Positions 50,256-58,839 of a stretch of DNA of 64,000 bases are shown here, piece by piece; the stretch's first letter is position 1; each line of letters begins with the position of its first letter. This DNA is from Mayfieldus sp963740555. GTDB taxonomy: Bacteria > Actinomycetota > Thermoleophilia > Solirubrobacterales > 70-9. A program made the translations under genes and the position numbers. The stretch lies in the NCBI GenBank assembly GCA_963740555.1, contig CAVUES010000005.1:124001-188000 (forward strand), written 5' to 3'. A model generated the notes under the pieces. It did not search any database. It saw only the letters and a program-made list of their open reading frames with translations, and was not told where the DNA came from.

Positions 50256-50332
50256 CGCAGCCCCCCGCTCGAAGCACCTTTAAGTTCGCGCTCGGCCCCG
50301 AGGGATGCTCTTTTGCTGAGCCTCGCGCTCAC
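50252..50332 (-). CDS. Micro-ORF between recG and rsmD
   Basis: 26 codons from GTG at 50332. The start overlaps the recG stop (GTGA) and the stop overlaps the rsmD start (ATGA). The peptide begins MSARLSKRASLGAEREL. A near copy precedes recG (52596-52658): over 17 codons the two share SARL, KRA and AEREL, with four of the base changes silent. No ribosome binding site is obvious. It may be a coupling or leader peptide; a non-coding repeat is the alternative. Confidence 0.4.
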   Translation of the reverse strand: MSARLSKRASLGAERELKGASSGGLR

Positions 50333-52599
50333 AGCGGGATTGGCTCGACCGCCTCGTCGCCGAAGCGATCGCGTGCGGCATCCATCAGCGGGCCGAGTTG
50401 CGGCGCCTCCAGCGAACCGTGTCGGCGAAGCAGATCGAGGACCTCCTGGCGCGCGGCGAGCAGCACCGGCGTGTCGTCGGGAAGCGAGGCGACGCTGAAG
50501 CGCGGCAGCCCGTGCTGGCGGGTTCCGAGGATCTCACCCTCGCCGCGCAGCGCGAGATCGACCTCGGCGAGCGCGAACCCATCCCGCTCGCCGGCCACCG
50601 CCTCGAGCCGGCGGCGGGCCAGCTCCCCGGCGCCGTCGGCGAACAGGATGCAGTGCGACTCATGCTGACCCCTCCCCACCCTGCCTCGCAATTGGTGAAG
50701 CTGAGAGACGCCGTAACGCTCCGCGCCTTCGATCAGCATCACCGTCGCGTTGGGCACGTCGATGCCGACCTCGATCACGCTCGTCGCCACCAGCACGTCG
50801 GTCTCGCCCCCGACGAAGCGCCTCATCGCCTCCGCCTTGCGGGCCGACGGCATCTGGCCGTGCAGGACGTCGACCTGGAAGGCCGCGAGCTCGCCAGCCG
50901 CCAATCGCTTCGCCTCCTCGCCGGCCGCCCGTGCCTGAAGCTTCTCGGACTCAGAGACCAGCGGGCAGACCACGAAGGCCTGGCGACCCTCGTGGAGGCG
51001 CTCGCGGATGAACTCGTAGGCGCCGGCTCGCTTGTCCTCCTCGACCAGCCAGGTCTTGACCGGCCGGCGCCCGGCGGGGAGCTCACGCAGCACGGTCGAG
51101 TCGAGATCGCCGTAGGCGGTCAGCGAGAGGGTGCGAGGGATCGGCGTCGCGGTCATGTGCAGGGTGTGGGGAGCGCTGCCGTCCGGGCCCTTGGCGTCCA
51201 GCGCCGCGCGCTGGCGGACACCGAAGCGATGCTGCTCGTCGACTACGCATACGCCGAGGCGCGAGAACACGACATCGGACTCGATCAGCGCATGGGTGCC
51301 GACCACCAGGCCGAGCTCGCCGGAGGCTAGGCGTTCGAGGGCTGCCCGCCGTGCGGCGGCACCGGTCGCGCCGGTGATCAGCGCGAAAGGCAGCGCCTGG
51401 GCGGCAAGCAGCCGATCGAGGGTCGCGGCGTGTTGCTCGGCCAGGGTCTCGGTGGGCGCCATCAGCACGCCCTGGTAGCCGGACTCCAAGGCTCGCAGCA
51501 TCGCGTAGACGGCCAGCACGGTCTTGCCCGAGCCCACCTCGCCCATCAGCAGGCGCTGCATCGGCTCGCCGGAAACCAGGTCGGCGTCGATCTCGCCCTG
51601 GGCCCGTCGCTGGTCGGCGGTCAGATCGAAGGGCAGCGAGTCGATCCAGCCCTCGGCCAGCTCACCCGGCTCGCCCAGCTCGGGACCCCGGCGGACGCTG
51701 CGGCGCCGCTGGCGCCGGGTCGCCAACGCCGCCTGGTAGAGCAGCAGCTCCTCGAAGCAGAGCCGCCGTCGGGCTTCCTCGACTTGCTCTCCGTCGATTG
51801 GAAAATGCACGGCGACCAGCGCGTCCGCCGCGCTGGCCAGCTCGCGTCGCGCCCGAAGCTCCGCCGGCAGCGGCTCGATCGCGTCGCCGGCGAGCCCGGC
51901 CGCCTGCCAGACCCACTCGCGCAGCTTCTGCGCGCGCAGCTTCTCGGTCGCCGGATGGACCGCGACCAGCCCGGTGGTGTGCAGGCCCGGCGGCGGACGG
52001 CGGCCGGGCGCCGCGCCGCGAAGCAGGCGCTCGTCCGTATCCGGCGAGCCGTCCTGGCCCGACTCGAGCAGCTCGTACTCGGCGACGCGAAAGCCACGCC
52101 GGTCGAGCTGGCCGCGGATCAACAACGACGTTCCCGGCGTCAACTTCTCCGCCAGCCATGCCTGGTTGAACCAGGTCGCGCTCACGGTCGCGGAGCCGTC
52201 GGCGACCTTCGCCTCGACGATCGTCAGCCCGCGGCGGCGGGTCGGCCGCAGCTTCGCGCCCTGGACGTCCACCTGCACGGTCGCCTCTTCGCCGATCCGA
52301 AGCTCGGCGAGCTGGCGGAGCTCGGTGCGGTCGCGGTAGCCGTGCGGCACCCGAAGCAGCAGGTCACCGAGCGACTCGACCCCGGCGTCGCGCGCCGCCT
52401 CGGAGAGCTTGGGCCCGATCCCGGCCAGCGCCCGCAGCGGGGCCGCGAGGCTGGTGGGGCGCGGCCATCGCACCGGCGCCGCGAGGAGCTGCTCGCGGCT
52501 CAAGGCCTCGCCGTCGCCGAACGCCCGCGGCTCAACGGGGGCGGCGTCTGCTGCCTGGGCGGCGGGCTCGGTGGCGGCAACGGCCGCTGTCTCGGTCAC
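50329..52599 (-). CDS. recG: ATP-dependent DNA helicase RecG
   Basis: 756 residues. An N-terminal wedge/OB domain (GIGPKLSEAARDAGVESLGD, VPHGYRDRTELRQLAELRIG) is followed by the helicase core: RLLMGEVGSGKTVLAVYAML (Walker A), DEQHRFGVRQR (DExH), HMTATPIPRTLSLTAYGD, and HQLRGRVGRGQHESHC (motif VI). It remodels stalled forks and recombination intermediates. The start is GTG at 52599, in a GTGA overlap with a micro-ORF. Confidence 0.95.
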   Translation of the reverse strand: MTETAAVAATEPAAQAADAAPVEPRAFGDGEALSREQLLAAPVRWPRPTSLAAPLRALAGIGPKLSEAARDAGVESLGDLLLRVPHGYRDRTELRQLAELRIGEEATVQVDVQGAKLRPTRRRGLTIVEAKVADGSATVSATWFNQAWLAEKLTPGTSLLIRGQLDRRGFRVAEYELLESGQDGSPDTDERLLRGAAPGRRPPPGLHTTGLVAVHPATEKLRAQKLREWVWQAAGLAGDAIEPLPAELRARRELASAADALVAVHFPIDGEQVEEARRRLCFEELLLYQAALATRRQRRRSVRRGPELGEPGELAEGWIDSLPFDLTADQRRAQGEIDADLVSGEPMQRLLMGEVGSGKTVLAVYAMLRALESGYQGVLMAPTETLAEQHAATLDRLLAAQALPFALITGATGAAARRAALERLASGELGLVVGTHALIESDVVFSRLGVCVVDEQHRFGVRQRAALDAKGPDGSAPHTLHMTATPIPRTLSLTAYGDLDSTVLRELPAGRRPVKTWLVEEDKRAGAYEFIRERLHEGRQAFVVCPLVSESEKLQARAAGEEAKRLAAGELAAFQVDVLHGQMPSARKAEAMRRFVGGETDVLVATSVIEVGIDVPNATVMLIEGAERYGVSQLHQLRGRVGRGQHESHCILFADGAGELARRRLEAVAGERDGFALAEVDLALRGEGEILGTRQHGLPRFSVASLPDDTPVLLAARQEVLDLLRRHGSLEAPQLGPLMDAARDRFGDEAVEPIPL

Positions 52600-52658
52600 G
52601 GCATAAACAGTTCGCGCTCGGCCAACGGCCAAGCTCTCTTGATGAGCCTCGCACTCAC
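52596..52658 (-). CDS. Micro-ORF upstream of recG
   Basis: 20 codons from GTG at 52658. The stop overlaps the recG GTG as GTGA. The peptide begins MSARLIKRAWPLAEREL, matching the micro-ORF before rsmD. The minus strand can also fold GCTTGGCC with GGCCGAGC as a hairpin. Short, so its coding nature is uncertain. Confidence 0.4.
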   Translation of the reverse strand: MSARLIKRAWPLAERELFMP

Positions 52659-52752
52659 GGACCGAAGGCTACGCTTGGGCGACGATGGCCAACCCGCGCA
52701 TCGCGCCGAACGGCATGCAGACGAGTCGGTCTGGGAATACCCACGCTGATAG

Positions 52753-53532
52753 TCAGTCGTCGCTGACCGCGGCGGAAACACCCCGGTGGCGGCGGAACAT
52801 CTCCTGCACCCATTGGTAGGCAGGCCGGTCGGCGAGCGAGCGGCGAAACTCCTCCCACTCGTCGGGCCATTCCGTGGGCCACTGGTACGCGAACTCGGGC
52901 GGTGAGACCAGCGGGCAGAGCAGCGCCGCCGCGGTGAGGTCGGCGATGCTGAAGCGGTCGCCGATCAAGTACTCGCGCCCGGCGAGCTCCTCCTCGATGC
53001 GCTCCAGCCCGCGGACCGTCGCTTCGCGCGCCCGTCTCGCACCCTCATCGTCGGCGTTCATCGCCTTGCGCACTGCGCGCCGGATGATCGGATAGCCGGC
53101 GTTGAAGAAGGCCCGGACCTCCCTGCCCAGGCCCTGCGAGGTGAGCTCGACGGTGACCCGACGGTCCGGCAGGATGGCGTGGAAGATCGCCGTACGGACG
53201 GCAGGCCCGACCTCGTCGCCGAAATATCTCTCCAGCCCGAGGACGGCCTTGCGCTCGATCTCGGTGTCGGGATAGAGGGAAGGGTCCGGCTGTCGCCGCT
53301 CCAGGCTGGCGACGATGTCCTTCGTGTCGCCGATCACCTCGCCGTCCAACTCCAGTATCGGCGTCGTGCCACTCCCACCCAGTTTCTTCGAGCGCTCCCC
53401 GTGGCGCCCCGGAACCAGTGATCGGCGCCGGTGCGGGATCCGCTTGTAGTCGAGCGCCCAACGGCCCTTCTCGTTGAAGTTGGAGAAGCGAAGCTGCCAG
53501 AGGACCGGCAGGTCGCCCTCTCCCCCGGTCAT
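52753..53532 (-). CDS. Glutathione S-transferase-like protein
   Basis: 259 residues. LWQLRFSNFNEKGRWALDYK and GTTPILELDGEVIGDTKDIV are the thioredoxin-like N-terminal domain. LAGREYLIGDRFSIADLTAA is the conserved helix of the C-terminal domain. Actinobacteria rarely make glutathione, so the thiol partner is unclear. It lies 7 nt downstream of fakA, inside the operon. Confidence 0.85.
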   Translation of the reverse strand: MTGGEGDLPVLWQLRFSNFNEKGRWALDYKRIPHRRRSLVPGRHGERSKKLGGSGTTPILELDGEVIGDTKDIVASLERRQPDPSLYPDTEIERKAVLGLERYFGDEVGPAVRTAIFHAILPDRRVTVELTSQGLGREVRAFFNAGYPIIRRAVRKAMNADDEGARRAREATVRGLERIEEELAGREYLIGDRFSIADLTAAALLCPLVSPPEFAYQWPTEWPDEWEEFRRSLADRPAYQWVQEMFRRHRGVSAAVSDD

Positions 53533-53539
53533 CGCTTCG

Positions 53540-55171
53540 TCACTGGGCCGCGAGCAGCCACCAGTAGTGCGGCTGCCCTCCCTCCTGGACCTCCAGCTCG
53601 ATCGCGGCTGGCGTGTGGGTGCCGATCTCGTCGAGGGGAATCGGAGCGTCGCGGCCGCCGATCACGGTGACGAGCTCGGCCTCGGCGCCGAGCCGCTCGA
53701 TCGTCGCCGCAAGGGTCGAGCCCGCCCCACCCCAGGCGACAACCTCGCCACCGACGAACCCGAGCGCATCGCCGCGCCGGAAGCGACCCTGGTGGTCGTC
53801 GCGGGCCGCGGGAGCCACCGCGCCGGTGCGGATCTCGGCCAGCGCGCCCTCGAGACGGTCGGCGTTCTCGGCGGCGGGGGCCTCGGGGTCGACCTCCACC
53901 AGCGCCAGAAGGCCCGCCTGCTGCGAGGAGGAAGCGACCACCCGGGCCGGCTTCTCGGAGAGCTCCGCTGCCCGCTCGGCGGCCATCACCACGTTGGAGG
54001 AGTTCGGCAGCACCAGCACCTCCTCCGCGACGACCTCGTGGATCCCGGCGAGCAGCTCGTAGGTCGACGGGTTCAGCGTCTCGCCGCCGTCGACGACGTG
54101 GGCGCCGAGGTCCTCGAACAGAGCGCGCATCCCCTCGCCGGCGATCACCGCGACCACACCGGTGCGCCCGACGCGAAGGCGCTCGCGGCGCTCGGCGATC
54201 TGCTCGCGCATGTCGCCGACGTCGAGCTGGCTCACGGCACCGGTCCCGTCGAACAGCGCCACCGCCGCCTCCGGCTCGTCGGTGTGCACGTGCACCTTCA
54301 GGGTCGCCTCGTCGCCAACGACCAGCACCGAGTCCCCCATCTCCTCGAGCCGGGGGACGAACTCGCGTCCGACCAGATCCGACCCGGTGACGATGAAGTT
54401 CGTGCAGTAGCGGTAGCGGCTGTCCTCGTGGTGGGGCCGGGTGACTCGCGGGGGCTCGTGATGGGCGATCGCGGGGACCTCCGAGCCGTCGCCGCGCAGG
54501 CCGGCGACGACGCCGGCCAGGATCAGGATCAGCCCGTAGCCGCCGGCGTCGACGACGCCGGAGTCGCGCAGCACCTCGAGCTGCTCTGGGGTTCGCTCCA
54601 CCGCATTCTGGCCGTCCTCGATGGCGCGCTCCAGCACCTCGGCCAGCAGCGCGTCCTGCTCGGCGTCGGTGACTTCGGGCCCGAGGCGCTGCTTCTCAGC
54701 GTCCAGATGTGCGAGCTGGCGGGCGATCGAATGGGCCATCTCGCGGAACACCGTCAGCATCGTTCCCTCGGCGGGCTCGCGCACCGAGTCGTAGGCCGCA
54801 TCGGCGGCGCGGGCGAAGGCCGAGGCGACGAGCACCGGGTCGACCAGCTCACCCGGCCGGCTGGCCAGCTCCTCGGCCGCGCCGCGGACGATCTGGCTCA
54901 GGATCACGCCCGAGTTGCCCCGCGCCCCCATCAGCGCCGCGCGGGCCAGCGCCTGCACCAGCTGGGTGCGCCCGATCTCGTCGACCATCTGACCGTCGAG
55001 GTGGTCGAGCTCCGCCATCACGGCGCGCATCGTCATCGCCATGTTGTCGCCGGTGTCGCCGTCGGCGACCGGAAACACGTTCAGGTCATTGACCTCGTCG
55101 CGTCGTGCTTCGAGGTTCGCGTAGGCGGCGCGCATCACCCGGCGGAATCTCTCTAGAGAGGGATCGGCCAT
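53540..55171 (-). CDS. fakA: DAK2/DhaL-domain fatty acid kinase-like protein (FakA)
   Basis: 543 residues. The N-terminal DhaL domain has NVFPVADGDTGDNMAMTMRA with metal-binding aspartates 37, 39 and 42, and ALMGARGNSGVILSQIVRG. The C-terminal half (SRYRYCTNFIVTGSDL, EATLKVHVHTDEPEAAVALF) matches FakA, which phosphorylates fatty acids held by FakB. No FakB is in the window. The order rpmB-fakA-recG is widely conserved. Confidence 0.9.
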   Translation of the reverse strand: MADPSLERFRRVMRAAYANLEARRDEVNDLNVFPVADGDTGDNMAMTMRAVMAELDHLDGQMVDEIGRTQLVQALARAALMGARGNSGVILSQIVRGAAEELASRPGELVDPVLVASAFARAADAAYDSVREPAEGTMLTVFREMAHSIARQLAHLDAEKQRLGPEVTDAEQDALLAEVLERAIEDGQNAVERTPEQLEVLRDSGVVDAGGYGLILILAGVVAGLRGDGSEVPAIAHHEPPRVTRPHHEDSRYRYCTNFIVTGSDLVGREFVPRLEEMGDSVLVVGDEATLKVHVHTDEPEAAVALFDGTGAVSQLDVGDMREQIAERRERLRVGRTGVVAVIAGEGMRALFEDLGAHVVDGGETLNPSTYELLAGIHEVVAEEVLVLPNSSNVVMAAERAAELSEKPARVVASSSQQAGLLALVEVDPEAPAAENADRLEGALAEIRTGAVAPAARDDHQGRFRRGDALGFVGGEVVAWGGAGSTLAATIERLGAEAELVTVIGGRDAPIPLDEIGTHTPAAIELEVQEGGQPHYWWLLAAQ

Positions 55172-55191
55172 GGGCGACCGGGAATCTACGC

Positions 55192-55383
55192 CTATGCGGC
55201 CTTGGTCACCTTGTTGGACTTCAGGCAGCGGGTGCAGACGTAGACCCGCCGGGTGCGCCCGCCGTCCTGGATCCGGACCTTCTGGAGGTTCGGATTGAAG
55301 CGGCGCTTGGTGGCGACCATCGAGTGGCTTCGGGACTGGCCGAACGCCGGTCCCTTGCCGCAGCTGTGACATACCTTCGCCAT
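55192..55383 (-). CDS. rpmB: Ribosomal protein L28 (zinc form)
   Basis: 63 residues. MAKVCHSCGKGPAFGQSRSH and VYVCTRCLKSNKV supply two CxxC pairs, and RRFNPNLQKVRI is diagnostic of L28. It heads the long minus-strand operon and is divergent from the RTX gene. Confidence 0.95.
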   Translation of the reverse strand: MAKVCHSCGKGPAFGQSRSHSMVATKRRFNPNLQKVRIQDGGRTRRVYVCTRCLKSNKVTKAA

Positions 55384-55433
55384 GAGCGAGAGCATGGTAG
55401 CCATCCGCCTCTTCTTTGCGCGATGATGGAGAC

Positions 55434-56030
55434 ATGCGGGGAACCCGGCAGGTTCGCCTCAGGTACCGCGGACGTCGAATCGCAGCCGCGGCCGTCGTCG
55501 CCTTCCTGGCGCTTCTCGCGATCCCCGCCGCAGCTCTCGCGCACATCTCCTCGGAGGTGGTCAAAGGTCACCTGATCGCCCGCAGCGACGGTGCCGCCGA
55601 CATCGTCAAGATCAGCTGCGGCACCGATCTGCTGGTCAAGGTCGATGGCCTCAACCCCACGACGGGCCCCGCCACCTGCTCGTCGATCCGGCGGGTGCGG
55701 GTGTTCGGCAACGGAGGCCCAGACACGATCAACGTCTCACGGGTTGGCCCCCTTAACGGCTTCGGCAATCCGGGATTGCGTCACGGCTTCGCGGTGCGCG
55801 CGTACGGCGGACCGAGCAGCGACCGGATCAGCGGCAGCCGCCTGGCCGACCTGCTAGCCGGCGGCGACGGGCACGACGTTCTGCGCGGCCGAGCCGGCGC
55901 CGACGTGCTGCGCGGGGGAAAGGGCTCAGACCGGCTGCTGGGGGGCCTGGGCCCGGATCGGCTGATCGGTGGGCAGGGCCGCGACCGTTTGGTCGGCGGG
56001 CAGGGCAACGACGTGCTGATAGACCTCTAG
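55434..56030 (+). CDS. Secreted RTX-type repeat protein
   Basis: 198 residues. A signal peptide (IAAAAVVAFLALLAIPAAALA) is followed by a short beta domain (KISCGTDLLVKVDGLN) and about six RTX-like nonapeptides (GGDGHDVLRGR, GGKGSDRLLGG, GGQGRDRLVGG, GGQGNDVLIDL). Exported, probably calcium-binding. Related in its repeats to the protein at 1555 but without DUF11. ATG at 55434 preferred (GGAGA nearby). Confidence 0.8.
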   Translation: MRGTRQVRLRYRGRRIAAAAVVAFLALLAIPAAALAHISSEVVKGHLIARSDGAADIVKISCGTDLLVKVDGLNPTTGPATCSSIRRVRVFGNGGPDTINVSRVGPLNGFGNPGLRHGFAVRAYGGPSSDRISGSRLADLLAGGDGHDVLRGRAGADVLRGGKGSDRLLGGLGPDRLIGGQGRDRLVGGQGNDVLIDL

Positions 56031-56052
56031 CAGCGCCGATCGGCGCCGGAGA

Positions 56053-56895
56053 TCAGACAAGCCTCACGAGGTCGGCCACGACCGCTGCCGCCGGTTCGAC
56101 GGCGGTGACATCGCCGACCCCGGTGCCCGCGTACATCGCCATCTCGCTCACCTCGTGGTCGACCCCCTCAAACGGGGGCAGCGGCCCTCGCCAGCCGCTT
56201 TGGCGGGCGGCATAAAACGCCGAGCGGAGGACCCGATGCGGAGCCTGCTCCCAGTTCTCGCCGAACCACTCGGTCAGCGTCGTGTCCGTCCCATCGGCGG
56301 CGAGGAGGGCGCGCACGTACTCGGGATGGGCCCCCGACTCCGGGGAGACCAGAAACCGGGTCCCGACCCGGACCCCTGCGGCACCCGCGCGCATCAACTC
56401 GGCGAAGCGTTCCGCGGTCGCCACCCCACCCGCGGCAACGACTGGGACTCGGACATCTGCAAGCACCAAGGGCAGCAGCTCATCCAGCGGCTGGGTGCCT
56501 CGAACGTGCCCCCCCGCCTCGATCCCCTGGGCGACGACGAAGTCAGAGCCGCAGTCCACGGCGGCGGACGCCTCGGCGGCGGATCCGACCTGCCAGCCGG
56601 CGAGCGCCCCGCCACGATGCGTCGCCTCGATCACGTCGGCGCGCGGGTCGCCGTAGAAGAACTCGACGACGCGGGATTCGCCGGCCGCTTCCCCTATCCG
56701 ATCCAGGGGGGGATCGAAGGGCATCAGGAAGTTCACGCCGCAGGCCCCCTCCGCGGGCTCGCTTTCGCTCGGCACCATCCCGAACCCGCCCGCCGAGCCA
56801 ACCGCCGCGGCAAGCTCGGTCGTGCCGACGATCCCCATCGGAGCGAGCTGCAGCGGCAGGTCGCAACCGACGAGATCTGTGAAGCGAGTGCTCGT
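56053..56895 (-). CDS. Nitronate monooxygenase-like flavoprotein
   Basis: About 280 residues. The TIM-barrel features are LAPMGIVGTTELAAAVGSAG, VVAQGIEAGGHVRG, VPVVAAGGVATAERFAELM and AAGVRVGTRFLVSPES, which bind FMN. It oxidises nitronates or a related substrate. The family N-terminus (STRFTDLVGCDLPLQLAPMG) is encoded upstream of the first ATG (56838). The only start placed correctly is ACG at 56895, 5 nt after GGGGAG. Starting at 56838 would remove the first barrel strand. It lies 13 nt after ribH, so FMN supply and use may be linked. Confidence 0.8.
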   Translation of the reverse strand, partial: TSTRFTDLVGCDLPLQLAPMGIVGTTELAAAVGSAGGFGMVPSESEPAEGACGVNFLMPFDPPLDRIGEAAGESRVVEFFYGDPRADVIEATHRGGALAGWQVGSAAEASAAVDCGSDFVVAQGIEAGGHVRGTQPLDELLPLVLADVRVPVVAAGGVATAERFAELMRAGAAGVRVGTRFLVSPESGAHPEYVRALLAADGTDTTLTEWFGENWEQAPHRVLRSAFYAARQSGWRGPLPPFEGVDHEVSEMAMYAGTGVGDVTAVEPAAAVVADLVRLV

Positions 56896-56908
56896 GCCCG
56901 CTCCCCGG

Positions 56909-57406
56909 CTAGGTCAGCTCGCGGGCGAGCAGCGCCATCCGCGCAACCGTCAGCGCGGCGCCGCGACCCTGGTCGCGCTTGTCGCCCCCGGCACGGGCCA
57001 GCGCCTGCTCCATCGTCTCGCAGGTGATCACCCCGAACGAGCAGGGGATCCCGGTCCGCAGCGCGACCTCCTGGACGCCACGGGCGGTCTCGGCGCAGAC
57101 GTAGTCGTAATGGTTGGTCTCGCCGCGGATCACGGCCCCGAGGCAGGCGACGCCCGCGAAGCGACCGCTCTCCGCGCAGAGCTTCGCCGCCTGAGGCAGC
57201 TCGAAGGCGCCCGGAACCGGGAACTCGTCGACGGACGCCTCGCTGACGCCGGCGAGGGCAAACCCCTCCGCGGCGCCGTTCAGCAACCTCTCCGCAAGGT
57301 CTTCGTAGAAGCGCCCGACGCAGACCGCGAACTCGAGCTTCGAGAGAATCTCGCGCTCGGAATCGCTGAACCGCTCGTGGAAGGCCGCGGCCTCAGCCAC
57401 GATCAA
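56909..57406 (-). CDS. ribH: 6,7-dimethyl-8-ribityllumazine synthase
   Basis: 165 residues. KLEFAVCVGRFYEDLAERLL, VDEFPVPGAFELPQAAKLC, CLGAVIRGETNHYDYVC and VITCETMEQALARAG are diagnostic. It condenses the RibB and RibA branch products in riboflavin synthesis. The start is TTG at 57406 (overlap TTGA with ribBA) or a GTG two codons later. The N-terminus is about 20 residues longer than many RibH. Confidence 0.94.
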   Translation of the reverse strand: MIVAEAAAFHERFSDSEREILSKLEFAVCVGRFYEDLAERLLNGAAEGFALAGVSEASVDEFPVPGAFELPQAAKLCAESGRFAGVACLGAVIRGETNHYDYVCAETARGVQEVALRTGIPCSFGVITCETMEQALARAGGDKRDQGRGAALTVARMALLARELT

Positions 57407-58839
57407 TCACTGCCCGCCGCCTCCTCCGCGAGGTCGTCCGGAGGACGACCGGTAATCCGACCTTGGTCGGATGTGGTGGCGGCGGGGTCGGCTTCGGGAT
57501 GGGCTACGTCCTCTTCTTCGTCGTGGATACGCTCGCCGCGGATCATCTCCTCGTCGAGCGCCAGCCCCTGGTGATGCAGCGTGTGACCCATCCGCTCGCG
57601 CTTGGCGCGCAGGTAGTCCTCGTTGTGGGGATTGGGGACCGCCTCGATTGGGACCTGCTCGGTGACCGAGAGCCCGTAGCCCTCCAGCCCGACGATCTTC
57701 TTCGGGTTGTTGGTGAGGATGCGGATGCTGCTCAGCCCGAGGTCGCCGAGGATCTGCGCCCCGATCCCGTAATCGCGCAGGTCGGCGGGCAGCCCGAGCT
57801 GGATGTTCGCCTCGACGGTGTCGAGCCCGTCCTCCTGCAGCTTGTAGGCGCGCAGCTTGTTGAGCAGCCCGATGCCGCGCCCCTCCTGGGAGAGATAGAG
57901 CAGCACCCCGCGGCCCTCGCGCTCGATCTGCGCCAGCGCGGCGGCGAGCTGCTCGCCGCAGTCGCAGCGCAGGCTGTGAAAGACGTCGCCGGTGAGGCAC
58001 TCGCTGTGCACCCGCACCAGCACGTCCTGCTCGCCGTGGACGTCGCCCTTGACCATCGCGACGTGGTGCTTGTCGTCGACCATCGAGCGGTACCCGACCG
58101 CGGTGAACTCGCCGTAGGCCGTCGGCAGGTTGGTCGACACGACCCGCTCGATCAGTTTCTCCGTGCGGCGCCGGTAGGCAATCAGGTCCGCGACCGTGAT
58201 CATCTTCAGCCCGTGGCGCTCGCTGTAGGGCCCGAGGTCGGGGACGCGCGCCATCGTTCCGTCCTCGTTCATCACCTCGCAGATCACCCCCGCCGGGATC
58301 AGCCCGGCGAGCCGGGCGAGGTCGACGCTCGCCTCGGTGTGGCCGGTGCGCTCCAGCACGCCGCCTTCCTTGGCGCGCAGGGGGAAGACGTGTCCGGGCG
58401 AAACGATGTCGCCGGGCCCCGAATGCGGGTCGATCGCGACCTGGATCGTGTGCGCGCGGTCGTGCGCGGAGATCCCGGTGCTGACGCCCTCGGCCGCCTC
58501 GATCGCGACCGTGAACGCGGTCTGCAGCGGCGCCTCGTTCTTGGCCGCCATCAGCCTCAGGCCGAGCTGCTCGCAGCGCTCGGCCGTGAGCGCGAGGCAG
58601 ATCAGGCCGCGAGCCTCCTTGGCCATGAAGTTGACCGCCTCGGGAGTGGCGAACTGCGCGGCCATCACAAGGTCGCCCTCGTTCTCGCGGTCCTCGCCGT
58701 CGCAGACGACGACCATCTGGCCGCGGCGGATCTCTTCTATGGCCTCCTCGATGGGCGCAAACGAGGATGACGGGTCCCGTTCCTCGTCCCTCGTTCCTCG
58801 TTTCTCGTTTTTCAGGTTCTGCCGTTCTGCCATCGTCAT
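57403..58839 (-). CDS. ribBA: DHBP synthase / GTP cyclohydrolase II fusion
   Basis: 478 residues. The RibB domain (about 30-230) has VVVCDGEDRENEGDLVMAAQ and GHTEASVDLARLAGL. The RibA domain (about 235-440) has VRVHSECLTGDVFHSLRCDC with zinc cysteines and YLSQEGRGIGL. The first about 25 residues (NLKNEKRGTRDEERDPSS) are encoded by heptad repeats. A C-terminal tail of about 50 residues is acidic and variable. Start ATG directly after the ribE stop. Confidence 0.94.
   Translation of the reverse strand: MTMAERQNLKNEKRGTRDEERDPSSSFAPIEEAIEEIRRGQMVVVCDGEDRENEGDLVMAAQFATPEAVNFMAKEARGLICLALTAERCEQLGLRLMAAKNEAPLQTAFTVAIEAAEGVSTGISAHDRAHTIQVAIDPHSGPGDIVSPGHVFPLRAKEGGVLERTGHTEASVDLARLAGLIPAGVICEVMNEDGTMARVPDLGPYSERHGLKMITVADLIAYRRRTEKLIERVVSTNLPTAYGEFTAVGYRSMVDDKHHVAMVKGDVHGEQDVLVRVHSECLTGDVFHSLRCDCGEQLAAALAQIEREGRGVLLYLSQEGRGIGLLNKLRAYKLQEDGLDTVEANIQLGLPADLRDYGIGAQILGDLGLSSIRILTNNPKKIVGLEGYGLSVTEQVPIEAVPNPHNEDYLRAKRERMGHTLHHQGLALDEEMIRGERIHDEEEDVAHPEADPAATTSDQGRITGRPPDDLAEEAAGSD
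58781..58816. repeat. 7-bp tandem repeat at the ribBA N-terminus
   Basis: Five imperfect heptads (TTCCTCG, TCCCTCG, TTCCTCG, TTTCTCG, TTTTTCA), encoding NEKRGTRDEER on the minus strand. More degenerate than the rsmD array, so probably older. Confidence 0.75.

Noticed and set aside
53474..55156. 560-residue plus-strand frame across fakA
   Set aside because: Antisense to the conserved fakA gene; no domain recognisable.
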